Source: Erysipelotrichaceae bacterium
GTDB lineage: Bacteria; Bacillota_I; Bacilli_A; Erysipelotrichales; Erysipelotrichaceae
Direction: 5' to 3'
Length of the DNA stretch: 64,000 bases
Assembly: GCA_015058875.1 (NCBI GenBank)
Contig: SVBN01000004.1
Location: 1-64,000, forward strand
Part shown: positions 1 to 11,748 of the stretch, piece by piece
Layout: each line of letters opens with the position of its first letter
How positions within the stretch are numbered: the stretch's first letter is position 1
Made by a program: the position numbers and the translations under genes
The notes under the pieces: model-generated
What the model was told of the DNA's origin: nothing
The model's input: the letters and a program-made list of their open reading frames with translations, nothing else
The model's database searches: none

Positions 1-461
1 ACACCGTTTTCTTCCGTGGAAGCGACTGCCTCTGCACGGATCAGGTTCGTTCCTTCAAAGAAGTTGAGTGCGAATCCGCCGGAGAATTTGTGGCATGTGA
101 ATCCGTTGAATGTAACAGTCTGTCTGTTGCCGGACTTCTCATATGTGAATTCCGTTGTATTGAAGCTGCTGTTGCCTTCGGAAACTTCATTCTTGCGGCT
201 CATAGGATCATCGGAATATGTATCCCACTGATAATCCAGTTCTTCACCGGGAGCCAGACCCTTTTCTCTCTGAGGGTTGATCTTTGTACGAACGCCGGTA
301 ACGATCTTGAACTGAGGATGCAGCTTTTCAGCCAGTATTCTCTTTTCACCGTTTGTTTCGTAGCTGAGTTCGAAAATGCAGGGCTGTTCGTTGTCGATTC
401 CGACAACGGCTGTCCATTTCAGTCCGTCTTCACCCTTCCAGGTAATAACTTTGTTTTCCAT
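1..461 (-). CDS. Hypothetical protein, C-terminus cut off by the window edge
   Basis: Reverse-strand ORF open from ATG at 461 to the edge (MENKVITWKGEDGLKWTAVVGIDNEQPCIFELSYETNGEKR...); absent from the ORF track because it has no stop in the window; directly downstream of the SLC13-type permease on the same strand. Confidence 0.75.
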   Translation of the reverse strand, partial: MENKVITWKGEDGLKWTAVVGIDNEQPCIFELSYETNGEKRILAEKLHPQFKIVTGVRTKINPQREKGLAPGEELDYQWDTYSDDPMSRKNEVSEGNSSFNTTEFTYEKSGNRQTVTFNGFTCHKFSGGFALNFFEGTNLIRAEAVASTEENG

Positions 462-481
462 TTTGTAGTCCTTTCAGTAAA

Positions 482-1780
482 TTACTTGAATGCCGGGAAC
501 ATATAGGATGTCCAAAGGATCATCGTGATGAGCTTGAGAACTGCCGGAATGATGCCCTGTTTCATCAGGGATTTGACGTTGTATCCGCCGGATTCCATAA
601 CCAGCGGCATGATCGGAGTCGCTGTCGGGAAGAACCATGCGATCAGGGATGCATTCTGGATAGCGAGCATCAGACCCTTGGCGCTGCAGTGCAGTACTTC
701 GCAGGTCATGATAGCGATCGGGAAGAAGAGGTTTGCGGTTGCACCGTTGTTCATGAACTGTGTCAGGATGATAACGATGAAGCAGAACATGAAGTACAGA
801 ACGAATGTGCTCGGATGATCACCCAGCATAGCAGCAATCTTTTCGCCGATGAACATACCTGTTCCTGTGTGAACGAGAGCTTCACTCATGACATATGCGC
901 CTACCAGCAGCATCATCAGTGAGATCGGAATTGCATCATGTGATTCTTTGACGGTATTGACGCCTGTGAAGTACATCGCAACTGCACATGCGGTTGTGAT
1001 TTCCCACTGTGCAAGACCTGTCTTGTCAGCTGTAATCAGGAGCGCTGTCATGAGGATGAAGATCACGATTGCCATCTTATCCTGGAACGGAGTCAGTTCA
1101 CGGGAAGCCTTCTTCTGCTTCATGTTGAGACCCTTGATCTCGACCGGCGGCTCATCCGGTGCGAACTTCAGTCCGAAGAATACGAAGTACAGCAGCATGA
1201 TGACACAGATCGGTACACGGGCAATGAACGGATCCCAGACTCCGAATGTATCGCCGAATGTGTATCCTGCACTCTCGAGGAAGCCGTTCAGTCTGACATA
1301 CGCAACTGCGCCGGATCCGAGAGGAATCGATGTCTGGTCGCACAGCATCAGGGCAGCCAGAGGGAACATGACTTTGGAAGGGCTCTTTCCGAACTTCTCG
1401 CAGACTTCAAGAATGAGCGGGTAAACAATCGCGAGACGTGTCAGAGCTGCGCCGAGGATGAGGCCCATGAAGAACAGAATGACCATGAAGATCGCGATGC
1501 ACTTCTCGAAGCTTCCTCCGGAAACCTTATAAAGGACGTTGCCGATGTTTTTGATTAACTTGGTTTTGCTGAAGCCGGCCGCTACCATCATGAGGCCAGG
1601 CATCATTATGATATTCTGATCTGCGAATTTTGCGAGTGCTACCTTCGGTTCCACACATCCCGTCAGAACCAGCAGCAGTACGATGAACATTGCGATACCG
1701 CCGAAGCTGTACTTGGTAAAGCCAAGCATTCCCAGCATGATCAACCATATGATGATGTTGATCATAATTAAGTTTGTCAT
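482..1780 (-). CDS. SLC13/DASS-like anion permease
   Basis: Polytopic membrane protein; start at MTNLIMINII (1780) preceded by AGGGAGAT. Confidence 0.7.
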   Translation of the reverse strand: MTNLIMINIIIWLIMLGMLGFTKYSFGGIAMFIVLLLVLTGCVEPKVALAKFADQNIIMMPGLMMVAAGFSKTKLIKNIGNVLYKVSGGSFEKCIAIFMVILFFMGLILGAALTRLAIVYPLILEVCEKFGKSPSKVMFPLAALMLCDQTSIPLGSGAVAYVRLNGFLESAGYTFGDTFGVWDPFIARVPICVIMLLYFVFFGLKFAPDEPPVEIKGLNMKQKKASRELTPFQDKMAIVIFILMTALLITADKTGLAQWEITTACAVAMYFTGVNTVKESHDAIPISLMMLLVGAYVMSEALVHTGTGMFIGEKIAAMLGDHPSTFVLYFMFCFIVIILTQFMNNGATANLFFPIAIMTCEVLHCSAKGLMLAIQNASLIAWFFPTATPIMPLVMESGGYNVKSLMKQGIIPAVLKLITMILWTSYMFPAFK

Positions 1781-2019
1781 TAGATCTCCCTTCTTGTCCT
1801 GATAATGACATTGCCAACATGCATGTTTGTTTGCACACAAAACATAGCATCGGCTCCGGAAAACCCAAATCGCGTTTATTTATCACTCATAGTAAGCGCT
1901 TTCATAATTTTCATCGTTTTTACTGCCGTCCGGCCAGAAATCCGGAAGCTTCCGGTCCCCGGATACGGGACAATTTCCCCAAATCGTTCCAAAGCTTTAC
2001 CGGATTATTTATGAATCAT

Positions 2020-2050
2020 AAAAAAACACCCTGCTGTTTACAGCTGAGTG
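2020..2050 (-). terminator. Intrinsic terminator after LysR gene
   Basis: CACTCaGCTG-TAAA-CAGCaGGGTG followed by T7 on minus strand. Confidence 0.7.
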
Positions 2051-2946
2051 TCTGCACCTCTGACAAATGTCGAGGGATCCCGTTTGAATTGTTTTGCGAA
2101 TTCCGCAAAGACTTTTGTCAGCGGATTTTCGGAATCCGGCTTCCAGGCAAGTACAATATGATTCTGCACGCTGTTTTCCAGTTCCACGGAGATTGTGCTC
2201 AGCCCCCGGATGCTCTGGCGGAAATGGCGCATGGTATTGTATGCAACACCGACGGCGTTTGTATTCAGGATGATATTGATTTTGGCATTCGGTCCTTCAC
2301 AGAGATATGCCACCTTCGGATCCAGACCGTTTTCACGGCAGATATCATACACACGTTCAATCTTTCCGTCGCTTCCTGCCGCAAATACAAACCGTTCATT
2401 TTCCAGTTCCTTCAGGCTGACCGATTCCATGCCGGAATACTTCGATCCTTCCTTTGTGAGCAGGAACAGACCGGTCTGTCTGGCAAGATGCGCATATTCC
2501 ATGCCTGCGGCCATTGATTCCGGTACGGCAAACATGTCCATGTCCGTCATCATAAGATCATCCAGCAGGGATTTTTCATCATACAGCTCAACCCGGATAT
2601 CCGGATACTGATTCTGAAATTCGGTAAGCATGAAGTAAAGCGTATCGTTTTCGATCAGCACGCCGATTTTAATCACGCCGCTTTCCGTATTGGACAGCTT
2701 CAGGCGCTCCACAGTATTCTGATTCCATTTTCTGAGACGATGCGACCATTCCAGGAAATACTTCCCGTTCTCATTGAGATGAAGACGTTTGCCGTTCCTG
2801 TCAAACAGAGTGCATCCGACATCCTTTTCCAGCCGGGACAGTCCTGCACTGACGGCAGACTGGGACATATTCAGAAGATCGGCTGTTTCTGAGAGATTCT
2901 CCGTTTCCGCAAGTGCTGCGAATACATCCAGAAATTCAAGTTCCAT
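2038..2946 (-). CDS. LysR family transcriptional regulator
   Basis: N-terminal LysR HTH (LSETADLLNMSQSAVSAGLSRLEKDVGCTLFDRNGKRL). Confidence 0.9.
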   Translation of the reverse strand: MELEFLDVFAALAETENLSETADLLNMSQSAVSAGLSRLEKDVGCTLFDRNGKRLHLNENGKYFLEWSHRLRKWNQNTVERLKLSNTESGVIKIGVLIENDTLYFMLTEFQNQYPDIRVELYDEKSLLDDLMMTDMDMFAVPESMAAGMEYAHLARQTGLFLLTKEGSKYSGMESVSLKELENERFVFAAGSDGKIERVYDICRENGLDPKVAYLCEGPNAKINIILNTNAVGVAYNTMRHFRQSIRGLSTISVELENSVQNHIVLAWKPDSENPLTKVFAEFAKQFKRDPSTFVRGADTQL

Positions 2947-2952
2947 ACCGCA

Positions 2953-3816
2953 TCAGATCCTTTCCTGTATAAAGCGGGCGAATTCCCGTTCCGCTTCCGA
3001 TATTCTGTCATCTTTGTATGCCAGACAGACCAGCTTTCCGTTCAGCGCCTCATGCATCGGAATCACGGCAAGCTCCTTTACATGTCTGGCAAAGGACAGT
3101 TCATTATTGAACGCCAGACCGATCCATTCTCCCCTGCGGATCGCCGCATATTTTGTATATTTGGAATCCACCGTCAGGGTGACTCTCGGTATAACGCCGC
3201 TGATTACGCACTGGACATAGGAAGGTTCATATCCGGTCTTGCTGTCGGTACGCTGAAATACGAATTCCTCATTTCTGATTTCCGAGAAATGAATCTGTTC
3301 CTTTCGGGAAAGCGGATGTGATTTGTTCATGATCACATAGATCATATTCTGTACGTCCACCGGTATATATGTCTCGTTGCTTACAAACTGCCTCAGCTTC
3401 AGTGTCAGTCCGAAGCCTTCATCTGTTCCGATGTCCGTATCGGAGTAATCTCTCAGGATAAAACTCACATCCGGATGTTCCTGCAGATATTCATCCATCA
3501 GAGCATAGATCTTATCACTGGTTGCCCTGAGCTTCAGGACGATTTCCCGCCTGCACGGATTTCCGCGGGACAGACTGTTTTTTACATGATAATAATCCTG
3601 CATGATGCCGGACACATGATCATACAGCACCCTGCCCTGTTCATTCAGAATCAGAGACTTGTTTTTCCGGCTGAACAGCGGACATCCGACTTCATCTTCC
3701 AGACGCTTTAAAGCACTGCTTACCGCAGGCTGGGTCATCTCATACTCTTCAGCTACACGGGTAATGCTCTGATAATCCACAATCTTCAGAAATATATCCA
3801 ATGTCTTTGTGTCCAT
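2953..3816 (-). CDS. LysR family transcriptional regulator
   Basis: N-terminal LysR HTH (SITRVAEEYEMTQPAVSSALKRLEDEVGCPLFSRKNKSL). Confidence 0.9.
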   Translation of the reverse strand: MDTKTLDIFLKIVDYQSITRVAEEYEMTQPAVSSALKRLEDEVGCPLFSRKNKSLILNEQGRVLYDHVSGIMQDYYHVKNSLSRGNPCRREIVLKLRATSDKIYALMDEYLQEHPDVSFILRDYSDTDIGTDEGFGLTLKLRQFVSNETYIPVDVQNMIYVIMNKSHPLSRKEQIHFSEIRNEEFVFQRTDSKTGYEPSYVQCVISGVIPRVTLTVDSKYTKYAAIRRGEWIGLAFNNELSFARHVKELAVIPMHEALNGKLVCLAYKDDRISEAEREFARFIQERI

Positions 3817-4045
3817 GGAACCCTCCCGGTATTTATTTTCACTATTTTCTCATGATTTGTCATCCGGGAAAAGAATGTCTGACATGCTGAATTCAGATCA
3901 TGCCTGTATTCATCGGCTGTATGGTACAAAATTACAGGGGATATATCCCTGACTGCCGGATATCAGAAGTCTCCTTTTCCCAGGCTTCAAACACAGAAAA
4001 TCCCCCGGTGCTTTCTGATCCTGCCGGGAGATGATGCTCTGATAT

Positions 4046-5521
4046 TTATACTTTTATCTTTTTCCAGGTGCCCCTGCCGTAGAAGTACATGACAAGCGCG
4101 GTTCTGACCACCTGATCCAGGGCAATCGCAGCCCATGCACCGATCAGTCCCCATTTCAGAACGGAAATAAACAGTTCACCGGCAAGCGGTCTCAGGATCA
4201 ATACACAGACCAGCGTGATCACGGCAGTTGCCTTTGTTGCACCGGCGCCGCGCAGGGAACCGGAGAGAATGAACTGCGGCGTCTGTACCGGCTGGAGCAC
4301 GCCGAGGATGATCATCACCGGAATGGATGCCTGGATGACTGCCGGCGTATCGCTGTAGAAGCCGACGATTGTTGTTCCGAACAGACCGAACAGAAGACCG
4401 AGGAAAATCGAAATCACAAGGCCCAGGTAGGTACATCTTCTGGAATAATGCTCAGCCATATCGGTGCGCATCTTTCCTAGGCTCTGTCCGACCAGCGTTG
4501 TGGAAGATACCGCCATTGCCTGTCCCAGCATGAAGGATAGCGACTGGATATTCATGCAGATCTGATGGGTGGCATATCCGGGCTGGCCCAGGGTTGCGAC
4601 CTGGCGGGAGAACAGAATGATACCGACACGCAGGATGAACTGTTCAATCAGGGAAGGAATACCCACCTTGATAATTCTCCCGATTGTCCCGAAGTCCACT
4701 CTGAAGCCGTGCAGGAAATCCGTCAGCTTTGCATTGAAATAGTATTTACCGGTTCCGGCGGAAACCACCGCCATAACCAGAGCGACCGCCTGCCCGATGA
4801 CAGTTGCCAGGGATGCGCCGGCGACACCGAGTGCCGGGAAGCCGAAGTGACCGTTGATCAGCAGATAGTTCAGACAGATATTGATCAGATTGGCAGTTAC
4901 GTTATATACCATCGGCAGCTGGGAGTTTCCGGTACCGCGGAACGCTGCGGTATACGTAGCCGCAATGCCCATCGTCATGAAGCCGGCCATCTGAATCCGC
5001 AGATATGTCGTTGACATATGGACAATCTCTTCCGAGAGACTTCCGTTTGCCATGAACCGCACCAGCGGTTCCGCAAAGACATAGCCCATGATCGAACCGA
5101 AGATGCATACCATCAGTGACATGACCAGTCCCTGCATCAGAGTATTGTTCGCCTTTTCATGCTGTTCGGCACCGCGGTCTCTGGCAATTGCGGCAGTCAC
5201 ACCGACATTCAGGGCGATGATCATGGAGACAAAGATAAACTTCGGCTGATTTGCCAGACTGACGGCGGAAATCGCGTCATCTCCGTTCGGCATGGAACCG
5301 ACCATGATCATATCGGCCATGGAAACAAGACTGGTCAGAAGAAGTTCGATCAGTGAAGGCCAGGCAATCCGCATGATGTCCGCATATAACACAGAACTCT
5401 TACAGCCTTCCGGAAGCTTTCTTCTTTCCTTTGCGCTTTTCAGCTGTTCTTTTTCAATATCTTCTTCCGTACCCCAGGGTATTTCATCAAGATAAGTTTT
5501 TACCATCTTCTTTTCAGCCAT
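4046..5521 (-). CDS. MATE family efflux transporter
   Basis: MATE-like 12-TM protein; start at MAEKKMVKTY with GGGGGATCAC upstream. Confidence 0.85.
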   Translation of the reverse strand: MAEKKMVKTYLDEIPWGTEEDIEKEQLKSAKERRKLPEGCKSSVLYADIMRIAWPSLIELLLTSLVSMADMIMVGSMPNGDDAISAVSLANQPKFIFVSMIIALNVGVTAAIARDRGAEQHEKANNTLMQGLVMSLMVCIFGSIMGYVFAEPLVRFMANGSLSEEIVHMSTTYLRIQMAGFMTMGIAATYTAAFRGTGNSQLPMVYNVTANLINICLNYLLINGHFGFPALGVAGASLATVIGQAVALVMAVVSAGTGKYYFNAKLTDFLHGFRVDFGTIGRIIKVGIPSLIEQFILRVGIILFSRQVATLGQPGYATHQICMNIQSLSFMLGQAMAVSSTTLVGQSLGKMRTDMAEHYSRRCTYLGLVISIFLGLLFGLFGTTIVGFYSDTPAVIQASIPVMIILGVLQPVQTPQFILSGSLRGAGATKATAVITLVCVLILRPLAGELFISVLKWGLIGAWAAIALDQVVRTALVMYFYGRGTWKKIKV

Positions 5522-5603
5522 TGTGATCCCCCTTTCCGTAAAGAAAAACACGGAATACTGTTACCCGTGTTTATTGTATATGACAGGCAGTTGACTGTGG
5601 CAA

Positions 5604-6983
5604 CTATTTTGCTCTGCTTTCCGGAATTTCATCCTCCGGCAGATTCCGGAAAAAGGAAATCAGGTAGGGAATCGTAATGGCAGACGAAACCACATCCGAT
5701 ACCGCTCTTGAGATTTCCACGCCGAACAGTCCGAACATCCGGTTCAATATCAGAAGCACCGGAATCAGAACCACGCCGGAACGGAGTGCCGCCAGCCATA
5801 AAGCGGTCCCGGATTTGCCGATCGACTGAAACAGCATGTTTCCGTACAGCGTCACCGGCATCAGGAACAATGTCACCGACTGCCAATGCAGTGCAACCGT
5901 ACCGATCGTGATCACTTCCGGATCATCCCGGAAGAACGTGATGAAGGGCTCCGCATTCAGGAAAGCAAATGCCCCCAATATCATCATCAGAACCATGCCC
6001 AGACGGAAAGCAAACCAGAAGCCGTCGCGTACGCGGCTGTAGATCTTTGCGCCGTAGTTGAACGCACTGACCGGCTGGAATCCCTGCCCGATTCCGGTCG
6101 CAACACAGAACAGGAAGTTGATGATCTTGTTTACGATCGACATTGCCGCAACTGCCGCATCCCCATACGGGCCTGCCGTCGCATTCAGTACAATCGTCGA
6201 AACCGAGTTCAGTCCCTGTCTTGCAAGGGAAGGACTGCCGACCGTCAGGATATCCCTGAGCACCGCAAACTGCTTCGTAATATATTTCGGAGAGATCTTT
6301 GACTGTGTCTGTCCTCTCAGATACGGCATGATCAGAATGCATGCGCCGACATACTGGGAAATACACGTCGCAAGACCTGCTCCGCCGATACCCATATGCA
6401 GCACAGATACCATCAGGAAGTCCAGAAAGATATTCAAAATCCCTCCGGAAGTGAGACCGATCATGGCAAAGAACGCTTTTCCTTCATACCTCAGAATATT
6501 GTTCATAACGCAGGATGTGGTCATGGCCGGCCCGGCAATCAGAATCCAGAACGCATAGTCTTTCGCAAAGGGAAGAATGGTCTCCGTTGATCCCATCATC
6601 CTCAGCATGCCTTCCATAAACAGCATGCCCCCGCTCAGGATCAGCAGTCCGACAAGCAGCGCCCCGAAGAAACTGGTCGAAGCATATTCCCTGGCGCTGC
6701 CGACATCATGTGCCCCGAGCTTCCGGGAGATATTCGATCCGGCTCCATGCCCGAACATGAACCCGAATGCCTGCAGGATGGCGGAAAGGCCGAATACAAC
6801 ACCGGTGGCACCGGATGCACTTGTTCCGACCGTCCCGACAAAGTAGGTATCGGCCATGTTGTATATGTTTGTGACAAGCATGGAAATAATCGTCGGTATT
6901 CCCAGCTGAAGAATCAGATTCGGAATCGGTGTTTCCGTCATCTTTTTGTATTGTTCATCATTTGTCTGTACGATTCGCGGCAT
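5604..6983 (-). CDS. MATE family efflux transporter
   Basis: MATE signature-like N-terminus (PNLILQLGIPTIISMLVTNIYNMADTYFVG); start at MPRIVQ with GAGGA upstream. Confidence 0.9.
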   Translation of the reverse strand: MPRIVQTNDEQYKKMTETPIPNLILQLGIPTIISMLVTNIYNMADTYFVGTVGTSASGATGVVFGLSAILQAFGFMFGHGAGSNISRKLGAHDVGSAREYASTSFFGALLVGLLILSGGMLFMEGMLRMMGSTETILPFAKDYAFWILIAGPAMTTSCVMNNILRYEGKAFFAMIGLTSGGILNIFLDFLMVSVLHMGIGGAGLATCISQYVGACILIMPYLRGQTQSKISPKYITKQFAVLRDILTVGSPSLARQGLNSVSTIVLNATAGPYGDAAVAAMSIVNKIINFLFCVATGIGQGFQPVSAFNYGAKIYSRVRDGFWFAFRLGMVLMMILGAFAFLNAEPFITFFRDDPEVITIGTVALHWQSVTLFLMPVTLYGNMLFQSIGKSGTALWLAALRSGVVLIPVLLILNRMFGLFGVEISRAVSDVVSSAITIPYLISFFRNLPEDEIPESRAK

Positions 6984-7133
6984 AGTTGCATTCCTCAATA
7001 TAAGGTTACATGAACAGGTCCTGTTCTCAACTTACCATTTCACGGCAGAAATAACAGTAATTCTGCACAGGAGCCTGTCCCGCTCTTCCTTTCGTTTGTC
7101 ATCCTGTTATAAAATGACTTCAGAAAGCAATAA

Positions 7134-8621
<1,488 letters not shown>

Positions 8622-8635
8622 ACAGCTCTGAATTG

Positions 8636-8678
8636 AAAGAAGCACCCTGTTCCGGAAACGGCAGGATGCTTCTTTTTT
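8636..8678 (+). terminator. Intrinsic terminator after GH1 gene
   Basis: AAGAAGCAcCCTG...CAGGaTGCTTCTTTTTT hairpin. Confidence 0.75.
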
Positions 8679-8707
8679 GATGCTGTTTTTTATTACAGAG
8701 ACAAAAC

Positions 8708-9406
8708 TCAGTTAACTCTGGTAAGTCCTTCGAAGGAATATGTTGCTTCGAGGCCGATTTCTGCTGTGTCAACTGTGATATCCGCATACTTCGGATCTGT
8801 GAAGTTGCCCATGCCTGTGATGTTGTATACCTTGGACATATCATATCCCTTGGCTTTCAGAATGTTCATCATCTGAGCAACACGTCCGCCGGACTGGCAC
8901 ATCAGGAAGAGTGTCTTATCCTTCGGGAAGAATACTTCCAGAAGTTCATCACTTTCTTCATAAGTCGCAACAGGATCCGTTACGTCACCGCTGTAAAGCT
9001 GTGTGATTCCTTCTCCGCCTTCCTTGCTGTAAATCAGAGCAAAGTAAGGAATGCATTCGAAGTTTCTGAAATGCTTCTTCGCATAATCGCCGAAGTCACG
9101 CAGATCGATATAGTAAACATCGTCACGGTTCAGATAGTCGAGCAGGTTTTCATTGTTGATGGCGGCGCATCCCGGAAGGAATGTGTCTTCTGTGCAGTCA
9201 ACAGGATCGGATTTTTCATCCGGCTTGTACTGCTTTGTTGTGTCACGGGGTGCAGGCAGTTCTGCCTGTACAGCTGTTTCGACGGGTGCTGCTTCTTCAC
9301 AGACCGGGCATTCGGGGCAGGCTGTAGCTGCGGGTGCAGGTTCAGCTGCTGAGGAGCATCCTGCCAGCATCAGCATGGCAAGAGCCGCTGTCATAAACTT
9401 TTTCAT
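8708..9406 (-). CDS. Rhodanese-domain lipoprotein
   Basis: Lipobox LMLAGCSS; YYIDLRDFGDYAKKHF and active-site-like loop MCQSGGRV; AAGGAGGAAAG ribosome site. Confidence 0.8.
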   Translation of the reverse strand: MKKFMTAALAMLMLAGCSSAAEPAPAATACPECPVCEEAAPVETAVQAELPAPRDTTKQYKPDEKSDPVDCTEDTFLPGCAAINNENLLDYLNRDDVYYIDLRDFGDYAKKHFRNFECIPYFALIYSKEGGEGITQLYSGDVTDPVATYEESDELLEVFFPKDKTLFLMCQSGGRVAQMMNILKAKGYDMSKVYNITGMGNFTDPKYADITVDTAEIGLEATYSFEGLTRVN

Positions 9407-9425
9407 TTCTTTCCTCCTTGTTTAC

Positions 9426-10451
9426 TCAGCTTTGAAAATATGCATCCTCCGCATGATACTTAAACAGAGCGTTCAGCATGCGGATAATGTTATTGGTTGA
9501 AACACTGGAGCCGGACAGTGTGTCCAGTGTATAGCCTTCTCTGCCTTCGCCGGACGCATATTCTGCCGCATCAATATCTTCCACAAAGCTCAGAGTCTGG
9601 ATGTATCCGTAATTCTTATCGATGAAATACGGAATGTATTCTTCCTTGAACATTTCATAGGTAGCTCCTGCCGGAGTCGGATTGGAGTCGCCCCAGAAAC
9701 CTGCCGTATAGTGATCCTGTGAATCTCTGTCAAAGGAGAGGAACCGTACTTCCGCATCATTAATATCCTTGGACTTCGGAAGCGTCAGTTCAACATAGGC
9801 GGTCATCCAGTAATTGACATCTGCGCTTCTGCATGTGCAGGACAGATACGTCACCTGATATTTGATATAATTTCTTGCCTTATACTTGAAATTGACAAAT
9901 GCATAGAACAATGTTTCTTCTCTCGGACCGTTGACATGGTTAATCGGAATAACTGCAACGGCGTTGCCCATAGTTCCTTCACCGAGATCCGCTGAATTAT
10001 TCAGCCATTCATTGACAGAATTGACATCGAATACACATCCGCCTTCACCTGCAGCTGCGGCAGCTTTTCCGCCGAACTGCTCCGGATCAACCCCGGCTTC
10101 TTCCAGCGCTTTCTGCGCAGCTTTTTTCACTGCCGTTGAGGTGATCGTGGCTCCCGATACAGCATCCACATCAATGGAGCCCTTCTCGGTCATTGCCTGC
10201 GTCATGGTTTCAATTGCCTTGTCTCCAAGTCCTTCGGTTTCCTTTTCACCGACACCTGCCGCACCGGTCAGCTTGCCGTCCTGGAATGTCAGGGTAATTG
10301 TGACATCGCCGCCATTTCCTTTTGCTGTGCCGGAGAATTCGCCGGAGACCCCTCCGGAAGATGCAGACTGTCCGCCTGCGCCTGATCCGCCTGCTGAGCA
10401 TCCCGCAAGAAGCGCCGCAAGAAGACAGGTCATCATTTTCTTTTTGATCAT
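9426..10451 (-). CDS. FMN-binding-domain lipoprotein, predicted covalently flavinylated
   Basis: Lipobox LLAGCSAG; motif DAVSGATITSTAVKKA (ApbE-target [S/T]GAT-type); second related motif TLSGSSVSTNNI near the C-terminus. Confidence 0.8.
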   Translation of the reverse strand: MIKKKMMTCLLAALLAGCSAGGSGAGGQSASSGGVSGEFSGTAKGNGGDVTITLTFQDGKLTGAAGVGEKETEGLGDKAIETMTQAMTEKGSIDVDAVSGATITSTAVKKAAQKALEEAGVDPEQFGGKAAAAAGEGGCVFDVNSVNEWLNNSADLGEGTMGNAVAVIPINHVNGPREETLFYAFVNFKYKARNYIKYQVTYLSCTCRSADVNYWMTAYVELTLPKSKDINDAEVRFLSFDRDSQDHYTAGFWGDSNPTPAGATYEMFKEEYIPYFIDKNYGYIQTLSFVEDIDAAEYASGEGREGYTLDTLSGSSVSTNNIIRMLNALFKYHAEDAYFQS

Positions 10452-10498
10452 TTTATGAGTTCTCTCTTTCGGTACATTTATTATAATGCATAATGTAG

Positions 10499-10510
10499 AT
10501 TGTATACAAT
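10499..10510. promoter_or_regulatory. Perfect 12-bp palindrome ATTGTATACAAT, candidate GntR-type operator
   Basis: Lies in the divergent intergenic region; resembles operators of FadR/GntR-type regulators; a GntR gene lies at the end of the plus-strand arm. Confidence 0.6.
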
Positions 10511-10563
10511 TTAGTTTTATATTTCATTCCGTCTGTTTTCTGCAATGTAATACAATTGAGACT

Positions 10564-11748
10564 ATGAAAAGAACTGCTTATTTATTATCACTGATGCTGT
10601 GTCTGAGCGGATGCCGCACCGCAGAACCTGAGCCGAAACCTGTACCGGAAGATCCTCCCGTTTATGCTTCCGCGGAAGCCATACTGAGAGAGGATGAGGT
10701 CATTGTTCCTTTCAACACAACAATCAGGCTGGAAACACTGTCACAGGAAGATATGGATCTTCTGTTTCCTGTCTTTCAGGAACAGACCACCTATTACAGC
10801 AAGCTGTTTGACAGGTATCATTCCTTTGCGGAGGAAGGCATCACAGGAATATATGAAGTCAATCAGTCGAACGGCACACCGGTGCATGTATGCTCAGAGC
10901 TGTTCCATGTGATCCGTGAAGCCGTACGGCTGAGTGAGCTGACCGGCGGAAGATATAACCTGACAGTCGGAAGACTGTATGATGTCTGGTCGGACAGGTT
11001 CAGCCCTTTCCCGATGGAACAGGAAGATCCTCCGGAAGAAGAAATACAATCAGCGCTCGGCTGCGTTGTAAAACCGGAAGATCTTAACGATGTCATCGTA
11101 CTGGATGAAGAAAACAGTACCGTTGCAATCATGCCTTATTCTTCCTGCGATACATCCGTTGTTTTGGACGCAGGTGCATTGGCAAAAGGATATGCTTCGG
11201 AACAGATATCACTTGCACTTCAGGAATATGAAGTTCCGTTTCTGATCAATGCCGGCTCGAGTTCCATCAGTGCATATACACCTCCCGGAAGAAATAAAAA
11301 CTGGTATGTCGGCATCCGCAATCCGTATGCGCGTGTCTATACGCTTTACGATTACACCATTCCGGATACAGGTCTGTTTTCTACCAGCGGCGATGATTCC
11401 AGTTATTTTATTCTGAACACGGAAGACGGACCACTCATCCGGCATCATATATTGAATCCTTCGACAGGCTATCCGGAAAATTCCATCCGTATGGCATCTG
11501 TCAGCTCCGACCGGAACGGGATGCTGTGCGATGTTCTTACTACCGCTCTCTTCAATACAGAGAGCCGGGAAGAACGTCTTCAGCTGATCTCCGTATTATC
11601 CGATTACGGCAGTATGGACATTGAATGGTCGTGGTTTGAAGAAACCGGAGAGGAACAGGGAACCCTCTGCTCTTCACAGGCTTTCTTTGAACAGATTCCC
11701 GCTGAATCCATCTCTGAAAACATAGCAGAAACTGAGGTAATCCCATGA
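10564..11748 (+). CDS. apbE: FAD:protein FMN transferase (ApbE family) lipoprotein
   Basis: Lipobox CLSGC; ApbE motifs LDAGALAKGYASEQ, TSGDDSSYF, HHILNPSTGYP; first in-context ATG at 10564. Confidence 0.88.
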   Translation: MKRTAYLLSLMLCLSGCRTAEPEPKPVPEDPPVYASAEAILREDEVIVPFNTTIRLETLSQEDMDLLFPVFQEQTTYYSKLFDRYHSFAEEGITGIYEVNQSNGTPVHVCSELFHVIREAVRLSELTGGRYNLTVGRLYDVWSDRFSPFPMEQEDPPEEEIQSALGCVVKPEDLNDVIVLDEENSTVAIMPYSSCDTSVVLDAGALAKGYASEQISLALQEYEVPFLINAGSSSISAYTPPGRNKNWYVGIRNPYARVYTLYDYTIPDTGLFSTSGDDSSYFILNTEDGPLIRHHILNPSTGYPENSIRMASVSSDRNGMLCDVLTTALFNTESREERLQLISVLSDYGSMDIEWSWFEETGEEQGTLCSSQAFFEQIPAESISENIAETEVIP

